A stretch of 5,753 bases of DNA from Deltaproteobacteria bacterium. GTDB lineage: Bacteria > Bdellovibrionota_C > UBA2361 > JAAYZI01. The position numbers and the translations under genes were made by a program. Location: NCBI GenBank assembly GCA_012514925.1, contig JAAYZI010000118.1:1-5753 (forward strand), read 5' to 3'. Positions 1 to 4,778 of this stretch are shown here, piece by piece; the first letter of the stretch is position 1, and the number at the start of each line of letters is the position of its first letter. The notes beneath the pieces were generated by a model. The model searched no databases and had not been told where the DNA came from. It saw only the letters and a program-made list of their open reading frames with translations.

Positions 1-1571
1 ACATTAAAACCCTCTTTCTCCCCGCCTTCGGAATTTACCGAAACTGAGACCTTATCGACATTCAAATTGAGCCGACGAAGCAAACTCTGGATCTCTTGAC
101 TGCGCTCCCTAAGCAGCTGGTTTACAGCGGGGTTTTCAGCTACTAATCTAGCATGCAGCCCTCCGTCTTTGATACGGATATCAACTTTTACCGTGCCAAG
201 ACTCGGAGGATCCAATCTAACCGAGATGCTCTTACCATCCTTTGAGGTGGCAACCTCTCTTATGGCCGCTTCAACCTTTGCCAGAGTTCGGGCACTCTGA
301 CTGGCAGGCATCGAGCGGGACTTAAGCTTTGAGGCATCAGCCTGAGACGCATCGGCCGGTCGGCCGAACCCCGGCAGATTCGCGGCTGCCGACTGTACCG
401 AAGAAACGGTACTAAGCGGCTTTGCTACCAGTGCTTCCATCATCTGACGCAGCAAGTGCGGAGCGGACACGATCTCAGGAACCATCTTCTCCAATACCAA
501 TCTGATTCCTTCGGCGGGAGCCTGACCTGTGAGTGCAAGCTTAGCGCTGTTGTTTAAACTCGCTAGTTCGTTTCTCAAGGCGTCTTCGGACCCAATCCTC
601 TCCCGCATGGCCGCGATCAGCTTCTCCACCAACTCACTGCCCTTGGGCATTAAATCGGCCTCGCCCAAAGCCTTCTCTAAAGCAGCGGGATTAAATTTAC
701 TTACGAGGTCTTCAGCTGTACGAAGCTCTGTCTCAGCGTTTTCAGGCACTAAAATCTGATCAGATGTCTCGGTAAACTCTAATATAGGAGCCTCCGCCTT
801 GACATCCTGAGACACAGTCTCCGGGGCAGCTTCTGACTCAATCTCAGGATCTACAATTTCAGGCCCCAGTGCTTGTTGGTCAAATGGGTTCTCAGATTGG
901 TTTTCTTCACTTACGACAGGTTCCTCAGTTTGCGACAACTCTCCTTGCAGGCGAGCAGAAAGATCTGCGTCTTGGGTTAGACCCACAGCAGCCAGTCCAA
1001 GAACTTCTCCATCCGCCTGCTCAACTACCTGCTCTACCACCTGCTCCGCAACCTGCTCTACCACTTGATCTACTGCCTGCTCGCCCAGTTCGATATCCGA
1101 AAAATACTCAGCGCCGCGAGGCTGCTCTTTTACCACAATCAGTTCTACCGGCTCAGCTCTTTCCTCAACCGCGGTTTCCGGCTGCGCTTTTACTTTAACA
1201 GGGGGTGGCTCAGCGGACTTGGCCGGTTTAACGTTAACCTGCTTAGCAACAAAAACATCTGCATCGTAAGCTTCCGGCGCTCTCTGGTCTGAGGAGTCTC
1301 CCGGCTTAGAAGCTTCGGGTTTAGACTTATCCTGTTGTTTCGGTTTGATATTTGCCGTAGTGGCTATAGGTGCACTAAGTTCCCCCTCTACTCCAAGCTC
1401 GCCTAGACCTGAAAGCTTAACGGCAATTTTGTCCAACACCTCGGAGAATTCCCTCATTAGGGAATCATCATCCAGAAGAGGTGCGCCTTTCCCATTTAGG
1501 ACTTCTGCTACAGAGGTAATTCCCTGATTTGTCTCAATTTTTTGCCACGGCTGGGGCGAAGGGACTCTCAT
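1..1571 (-). CDS. fliK: Flagellar hook-length control protein FliK, 3' end cut by window edge
   Basis: FliK is exported by the flagellar type III apparatus, measures the growing hook, and through its C-terminal domain makes FlhB switch export from hook to filament subunits. The frame is open without a stop from an ATG at 1571 to the left edge, 523 codons visible. The identification rests on the C-terminal part: about residues 430-515 carry the Flg_hook pattern, with SVRLDPPSLGTVKVDI, then GGLHARLVAE, then a helix with QEIQSLLRRLNLNVDKVSV. Residues about 65-300 are low complexity, rich in E, Q, P, V and K, as expected for the unfolded ruler part, and include a tetrapeptide repeat at 162-185. 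Residues about 300-400 are more helical. The ATG is preceded by a purine-rich stretch with GAG seven bases upstream, a modest ribosome site. A TGA lies in frame at 1665-1667, and no better start is seen between. The family is confident; the 3' end and any downstream hook genes are not visible. Confidence 0.9.
   Translation of the reverse strand, partial: MRVPSPQPWQKIETNQGITSVAEVLNGKGAPLLDDDSLMREFSEVLDKIAVKLSGLGELGVEGELSAPIATTANIKPKQQDKSKPEASKPGDSSDQRAPEAYDADVFVAKQVNVKPAKSAEPPPVKVKAQPETAVEERAEPVELIVVKEQPRGAEYFSDIELGEQAVDQVVEQVAEQVVEQVVEQADGEVLGLAAVGLTQDADLSARLQGELSQTEEPVVSEENQSENPFDQQALGPEIVDPEIESEAAPETVSQDVKAEAPILEFTETSDQILVPENAETELRTAEDLVSKFNPAALEKALGEADLMPKGSELVEKLIAAMRERIGSEDALRNELASLNNSAKLALTGQAPAEGIRLVLEKMVPEIVSAPHLLRQMMEALVAKPLSTVSSVQSAAANLPGFGRPADASQADASKLKSRSMPASQSARTLAKVEAAIREVATSKDGKSISVRLDPPSLGTVKVDIRIKDGGLHARLVAENPAVNQLLRERSQEIQSLLRRLNLNVDKVSVSVNSEGGEKEGFN
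1017..1088 (-). repeat. Six in-frame 12-bp direct repeats inside fliK
   Basis: Six consecutive 12-bp units, plus-strand form ctgctctaccac with variations, lie in phase with the fliK codons. They encode four-residue units of the form xxEQ at residues 162-185, mostly VVEQ; the second unit has D instead of E. Two units (1029-1040 and 1053-1064) are identical, and the others differ at several bases. The array lies in the low-complexity, presumably unfolded ruler part of FliK, so gain or loss of a unit would change protein length by four residues without a frameshift. Confidence 0.85.
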
Positions 1572-1617
1572 CTTCTTTCTCAAATTACTAAAGCGTCGGT
1601 GTTCTCTCCCCAAATAA

Positions 1618-1637
1618 GGAGCAAAAGACACGCCAAA
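1618..1637 (-). promoter_or_regulatory. Candidate sigma-54 (-24/-12) promoter of fliK
   Basis: Read on the minus strand, positions 1636 to 1620 give TTGGCGTGTCTTTTGCT. Compared with the sigma-54 consensus YTGGCACGRNNNTTGCW, 11 of the 14 defined positions match, including the -24 GG (1634-1633) and the -12 GC (1622-1621) with exactly 10 bases between them. Transcription would start near 1609, leaving a leader of about 38 bases before the fliK ATG. Sigma-54 control of middle flagellar genes including hook genes is well known in several proteobacterial groups. No upstream activator site was recognised, so this stays a prediction. Confidence 0.55.
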
Positions 1638-1675
1638 GTGAATTTGCAGATTACTATAAGCTTTTCAATAGATTG

Positions 1676-1726
1676 AAAAATGCAGGGCCTAACCCCAGCC
1701 TTTACAACGGGAAAATAATGCCTGCA
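1676..1726 (-). terminator. Possible intrinsic terminator downstream of yjbQ
   Basis: On the minus strand TGCAGG (1726-1721) can pair with CCTGCA (1686-1681), and five T residues (1680-1676) follow at once. The loop is long, 34 bases, but could be shortened by an inner CCC/GGG pairing and by one further C-G pair across a bulged base. It lies about 23 bases after the yjbQ stop and before the candidate fliK promoter, which is where a boundary between the two transcripts would be expected. The weak stem-to-loop ratio keeps confidence low. Confidence 0.35.
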
Positions 1727-1748
1727 AACGGAAAACCCGGATACCGGA

Positions 1749-2171
1749 CTACTCACCGATAAACTTTACCAGCACCTTCTTCTCACGTCGGCCGTCGAAC
1801 TCGCCGTAAAAAATCTGCTCCCACGGCCCAAAATCAAGACGCCCCTTAGTGACCGCCACGACCACTTCGCGCCCCATAATCTGACGCTTCATATGCGCAT
1901 CAGCGTTATCCTCACCGGTACGATTGTGGTGGTAGCGCTCTGGGCTGGCGTCAAAGGGCGCTAGTTTCTCTAGCCACTCTTTGTAATCGTGATGAAGCCC
2001 AGGCTCATTATCATTAATAAACACGCTGGCGGTGATGTGCATGGCATTTACCAAACACAGCCCCTCTTGAATACCGCTCTTTACGAGCTGGCTCTCTACC
2101 TCAGGTGTGATATTTATAAAACCCACACGCTGCGGGGTTTTAAATTTAAGATAAGCAGTATGACTTTTCAT
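1749..2171 (-). CDS. yjbQ: YjbQ family (UPF0047) protein, secondary thiamine-phosphate synthase type
   Basis: The 140-residue product matches the single-domain UPF0047/YjbQ family in both length and motifs. Visible landmarks are MHITASVFINDNE (residues 44-56), a His-rich HHDYKEWLEKLAP (60-72), YHHNRTGEDNADAHMK (80-95), then GREVVVAV, GRLDFGPWEQIFYGEFDG (110-127) and the terminal KKVLVKFIGE. The conserved His residues (H45, H61, H82, H93) are the likely metal-binding or active-site set of the family. E. coli YjbQ has been reported to show weak thiamine-phosphate synthase activity, but the physiological role is unsettled, so the enzyme name is tentative. The frame continues upstream to an ATG at 2237, but the start at 2171 is chosen because AGGAG lies seven bases before it and the family starts there. 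It is transcribed away from fabD; the next gene on the strand, fliK, seems to have its own promoter. Confidence 0.93.
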   Translation of the reverse strand: MKSHTAYLKFKTPQRVGFINITPEVESQLVKSGIQEGLCLVNAMHITASVFINDNEPGLHHDYKEWLEKLAPFDASPERYHHNRTGEDNADAHMKRQIMGREVVVAVTKGRLDFGPWEQIFYGEFDGRREKKVLVKFIGE

Positions 2172-2178
2172 AACCACG

Positions 2179-2183
2179 CTCCT
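2179..2183 (-). promoter_or_regulatory. Shine-Dalgarno site of yjbQ
   Basis: AGGAG on the minus strand, seven bases before the ATG at 2171. This decides the start against the upstream ATG at 2237, whose extra 22 residues (Cys/Arg/Leu-rich) are not typical of the family. Confidence 0.8.
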
Positions 2184-2209
2184 GTTTAAACGTTGTAACC
2201 CCGCCCGAA

Positions 2210-2227
2210 GCAGGCACGATTGCCTGC
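2210..2227. repeat. Perfect inverted repeat in the yjbQ leader / yjbQ-fabD intergenic region
   Basis: GCAGGCA (2210-2216) and TGCCTGC (2221-2227) are exact inverted copies around a CGAT loop, a stable 7-bp hairpin or an operator-like dyad. No T run follows on either strand, so it does not look like an intrinsic terminator. It lies about 39 bases before the yjbQ start and about 100 bases before the fabD -10 box; it could be a protein-binding site or a structure in the yjbQ leader RNA. Confidence 0.5.
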
Positions 2228-2284
2228 ACAAGCGCAAAGATGGTACAACCTCACCCGTTTATAAACTAATCAGTATTCGATATG

Positions 2285-2299
2285 ACAGACACTGTCTGT
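2285..2299. promoter_or_regulatory. Perfect 15-bp palindrome, possible operator at the fabD promoter
   Basis: ACAGACACTGTCTGT has exact 7-bp arms around one central base. It ends directly before the expected -35 position of the fabD promoter (spacing judged from the -10 box at 2323-2328), a common place for a dimeric regulator to bind. I do not recognise the sequence as a known operator, so the regulator is unknown. Confidence 0.45.
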
Positions 2300-2328
2300 A
2301 TGGTTGAGTCCTGACTTGCACATATAAT
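2300..2328 (+). promoter_or_regulatory. Putative sigma-70-type promoter of fabD
   Basis: A consensus TATAAT lies at 2323-2328. The hexamer 17 bases upstream (2300-2305, ATGGTT) is a poor -35 box; TTGAGT at 2304-2309 is a better sequence but only 13 bases away. Transcription would begin near 2335, about 22 bases before the fabD ATG. The -10 box is convincing, while the -35 box is weak, which would suit an activator-helped or modest promoter. Confidence 0.5.
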
Positions 2329-2356
2329 TCAACCCAGACGAAATGAGTAAACTGCA

Positions 2357-3283
2357 ATGACAGCACCAAAAAAGATATTAGCACTTTTCCCCGGCCAAGG
2401 ATCCCAAAAGGTCGGTATGGGTAAAGACTTATACGACACACACTCCTGGGCCAAGGATATATTTACACGAGCCGATCAGATTTTAGGCTTCTCCCTTTCG
2501 AACCTCTGTTTTAACGGACCGCTCGAACAACTCACCGCCACAGAAGTGGTGCAACCTGCAATTTTAACCGTAAGCACCCTCTATTTCCAAGCCTTTCGAG
2601 AACGATTAGAAACCGAAGCCCAGATCGTTGCCGCGGCGGGACACAGTTTGGGAGAATATTCCGCCTTAGTGGCAGCTGGAGCTATCACGTTTGAAGACGC
2701 AGTGCTCTTAGTTCATAAGCGCGGCAAATATATGCAGGAGGCCGTGCCGGCCGGTGAGGGCAAAATGATGGCCGTGCTAGGAAAAGAAATCTCGGAAATC
2801 GAAGAAGCGCTGGCTGGACTGGAGGGAGTTCAGATCGCCAATATTAATGCCCCCGGACAGATCGTAGTTTCAGGAACGGCCGCAGGTGTAAATGAGCTAA
2901 AAAGCCGCATGCCAAACGCTAAGCTTATCGAACTTAATGTCAGTGCCCCATTTCACTGCGATCTGATGGCACCCGCTGCAGCGCGGCTAAACGTGGATTT
3001 GGATGCACTGGAGATTAAGCTCTGTGCTTTCCCTATTTTCGCCAATGTTCACGCGCGCGCCGTTACCGAGCCAGAAGATGTGCGTCAAGCCCTTAAAGAT
3101 CAAGTGTGCGGCCGGGTGCGCTGGACCGAGTGCATGCAAAATGCCATAACGCAGACCTCACCGGATTTAGCAGTCGAGTTCGGTGCCGGGAATGTCCTGG
3201 GGGGCATGCTAAAACGCATTAACCGTGAGCTAAAGTGTTGCGGTCCCGATCTGCCTCACGAACTCGAGAGATATCCGAGTTAG
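2357..3283 (+). CDS. fabD: Malonyl-CoA:acyl-carrier-protein transacylase FabD
   Basis: FabD moves the malonyl group from malonyl-CoA to the phosphopantetheine of acyl carrier protein in the cytoplasm, supplying the extender for type II fatty-acid synthesis. The 308-residue product has the usual family length. It shows LFPGQGSQKVGMG (10-22), the nucleophile elbow GHSLGEYSAL with Ser97, the carboxylate-binding Arg122 in VHKRGKYM, NINAPGQIVVSG (162-173), and the catalytic His200 in SAPFHCDLM. The C-terminal GAGNVLGGMLKRI corresponds to the conserved GxGxVL segment. All catalytic residues are present, so it should be active. The start has no strong Shine-Dalgarno; GAG lies nine bases upstream, and a five-codon reading frame ends across the start codon. 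It stands alone rather than beside fabH, fabG or acpP, as far as the window shows. Its stop overlaps the stop of the convergent gene by 4 bp. Confidence 0.97.
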   Translation: MTAPKKILALFPGQGSQKVGMGKDLYDTHSWAKDIFTRADQILGFSLSNLCFNGPLEQLTATEVVQPAILTVSTLYFQAFRERLETEAQIVAAAGHSLGEYSALVAAGAITFEDAVLLVHKRGKYMQEAVPAGEGKMMAVLGKEISEIEEALAGLEGVQIANINAPGQIVVSGTAAGVNELKSRMPNAKLIELNVSAPFHCDLMAPAAARLNVDLDALEIKLCAFPIFANVHARAVTEPEDVRQALKDQVCGRVRWTECMQNAITQTSPDLAVEFGAGNVLGGMLKRINRELKCCGPDLPHELERYPS

Positions 3284-4635
3284 CGCCCCCGTCGCCACCG
3301 CGCCGGTTTAGCCTTAATCTCCTCCCAAGACAGATCATGCTCCTTGCCTGCCCAATTACGAATATCTTGTTCGTCTCTTATCCACTCGTAATAAATAACC
3401 CGCGGCACGCCGATTAGTGACAAGGACTTCCCCAAGCAGCCGTCATAACGCGCAACATCATGGGTCTGAAAGCCATCAAGAATCTGCACGATGTGGGCTG
3501 GGGTTATCTTACTTAGATTGCGGCAGGCTAAAATAAGTTCGGGGTTGGGTCGCCAATTGTCAGGGGTGGGCTTTACAGCTTTTTTTGCTTTAGTAGGACG
3601 CCGTGGTAAGGGACTGCTGACCGGCCTGTCAGGAGAAAGGGATATCTCCAGTACTGTATTCTGCAAGCCCACTTCCGCTTGCTGGCTGGTAGGCCGCCCC
3701 TCCCCTTTATAAGCAGCCAGAAGGTTAAACCCGTAGCAGCAACGGTTCTGACCCTCCTCTTCTCCAGCCGTCCTCGGCAGCACACTGCGCAATTCTTCAA
3801 GTCGTGAAACGCCGACTTCACTGTTTGCCTCAAATACCATCTCGTAACGTATGCGCTCAAGAAAGGCGTCAGATTCACAAAGAAACCTCGCGATATGACT
3901 TTTAACCTCCTGCGAGTCCTGCTGCAAATAAGCCCCAGGCAGCGCGATTATGAGCAGTGCGTCCCGATCAAGGCTCTCCCAAGTCCATTCGATAAGCTCC
4001 CTAGCTGCTTGAAATTCCCGCGTGATAACACCCTGATGTATCAGTCCCACCTGACAAAGAACGCCAAGCTGCGCTTTATCAGGCGTGAACGTACCCTGGG
4101 CGCAGGGAAGAATCTGTAGATTATCCGGATTGTCAGAGACTACCTGGCCTGGGGTGCCGTGCTCGACAGAGCCGATAAAGTAGACCTCACGCACGGTTGT
4201 GCAGAGACGGTGCGTTAAGCGCCTATCACCATCTCCCACATCCAGCACTCGCATTAAGGATGGATCTGTTCGAACTCTTTTAGCGTAGTGGCTTAAAGTG
4301 TGTGATGCAAAATTAGCAAAGGCTTCTTCCGTTTGAGCCTCTAGAAATCGGGTGGGGGTCAAGACGTCAGCTTCAGGCGTCTTAAAACCCTTCCGACGAC
4401 CAACTCCCGCACTGGCTGACTTCAATCTGGATAACAAGTAATCGACCTGAAGCATACGTGCCTCAGGCGGAATGGCAGGCGGCAAATTAAGCGCCGTTTC
4501 CACGGCCTTCCAGGCGGATTCGATATCAATTATCACTCGCTCAATCGACTGTTGGTACAGTTTTGGAAGGAGAGGTGCCTCAGCTTGCGCGCGAAGACTT
4601 GGACGTTGCTTATCTGTATGTTTAGCATGTTTCAT
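3280..4635 (-). CDS. Uncharacterised protein with methyltransferase-like core and extra C-terminal domain
   Basis: I do not recognise this 451-residue protein as a named family. Residues about 30-75 are predicted helical by eye. Residues about 125-310 follow the strand-helix order of a class I SAM-dependent methyltransferase: MRVLDVGDGDRRLTHRL (128-144) resembles motif I with Gly134, Gly136 and Asp137, REVYFIGSVE (149-158) resembles strand 2, DNLQILPCAQGTF strand 3, AQLGVLCQVGLIH strand 4 and RDALLIIALPGAY strand 5. Motif I is not canonical and the acidic end of strand 2 is only Glu158, so catalysis is uncertain. A Pro/Lys/Arg-rich linker (about 313-360) leads to a Trp-containing C-terminal domain (about 361-451) that I cannot assign. 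No signal peptide or membrane segment is seen, so it is probably cytoplasmic. An ATG at 4665 is in frame, but GGAG six bases before 4635 favours the shorter form. It may be co-transcribed with the upstream hydrolase gene, 143 bp away. Confidence 0.8.
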   Translation of the reverse strand: MKHAKHTDKQRPSLRAQAEAPLLPKLYQQSIERVIIDIESAWKAVETALNLPPAIPPEARMLQVDYLLSRLKSASAGVGRRKGFKTPEADVLTPTRFLEAQTEEAFANFASHTLSHYAKRVRTDPSLMRVLDVGDGDRRLTHRLCTTVREVYFIGSVEHGTPGQVVSDNPDNLQILPCAQGTFTPDKAQLGVLCQVGLIHQGVITREFQAARELIEWTWESLDRDALLIIALPGAYLQQDSQEVKSHIARFLCESDAFLERIRYEMVFEANSEVGVSRLEELRSVLPRTAGEEEGQNRCCYGFNLLAAYKGEGRPTSQQAEVGLQNTVLEISLSPDRPVSSPLPRRPTKAKKAVKPTPDNWRPNPELILACRNLSKITPAHIVQILDGFQTHDVARYDGCLGKSLSLIGVPRVIYYEWIRDEQDIRNWAGKEHDLSWEEIKAKPARWRRGR

Positions 4636-4641
4636 GGTGTT

Positions 4642-4645
4642 CTCC
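4642..4645 (-). promoter_or_regulatory. Shine-Dalgarno site deciding the start at 4635
   Basis: CTGGAG followed by AACACC and ATG on the minus strand gives GGAG at a six-base spacing. The alternative ATG at 4665 is preceded by CTCTCCG, which cannot act as a ribosome site. The shorter reading is therefore preferred by ten residues. Confidence 0.7.
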
Positions 4646-4676
4646 AGGCAGAATTGCGGATACATCGGAGAGCATA

Positions 4677-4701
4677 CTACATTTTTGGGAGCATTATGTA
4701 G
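4677..4701. repeat. Inverted repeat before the methyltransferase-like gene
   Basis: CTACAT (4677-4682) and ATGTAG (4696-4701) are exact inverted copies 13 bases apart, about 40-65 bases upstream of the start at 4635. The right arm overlaps a possible -10 box. Six-base arms at this distance can arise by chance, so an operator role is only a suggestion. Confidence 0.25.
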
Positions 4702-4724
4702 AAATGACGCTATCTTGCTAACAA
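4693..4724 (-). promoter_or_regulatory. Weak candidate promoter for the methyltransferase-like gene
   Basis: On the minus strand TTGTTA (4724-4719) could serve as a -35 box, with TACATA (4700-4695, spacer 18) or CATAAT (4698-4693, spacer 20) as the -10 box. Neither combination is ideal. The 143-bp gap to the upstream hydrolase gene leaves room for a promoter, and it shows no clear intrinsic terminator, so read-through from upstream is equally possible. Confidence 0.25.
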
Positions 4725-4778
4725 TACAGCATAAAAATTAGAGGGGTTCCTTTCGGGGGCGGCAGATTTTGTGAACGG

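Noticed and set aside
869..1198. Plus-strand 109-codon frame rich in Leu, Pro and Gln
   Set aside because: It lies opposite the low-complexity and repeat part of fliK, and its composition is the mirror of that Glu/Gln/Val-rich coding; it has no family features.
1737..1747. CCGG-ATA-CCGG dyad just after the yjbQ stop as a terminator
   Set aside because: A 4-bp stem with a 3-base loop is too small, and only four T residues follow after a G; the hairpin at 1676-1726 is the better candidate.
2172..2237. 22-residue N-terminal extension of yjbQ from the ATG at 2237
   Set aside because: A strong AGGAG site directs the start to 2171, the family begins there, and the extension would run through the hairpin at 2210-2227.
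2259..2441. Minus-strand 60-codon frame across the fabD promoter
   Set aside because: It is antisense to the fabD start and promoter, and has no recognisable features.
4636..4665. Ten-residue upstream start of the methyltransferase-like gene
   Set aside because: There is no ribosome site before the ATG at 4665, whereas GGAG sits correctly before 4635.
4741..4778. G-rich tract (GAGGGGTTCC and CGGGGGCGG) as a terminator after the hydrolase gene
   Set aside because: The two runs have the same polarity and cannot pair, so no stable hairpin forms despite a T run on the minus strand.
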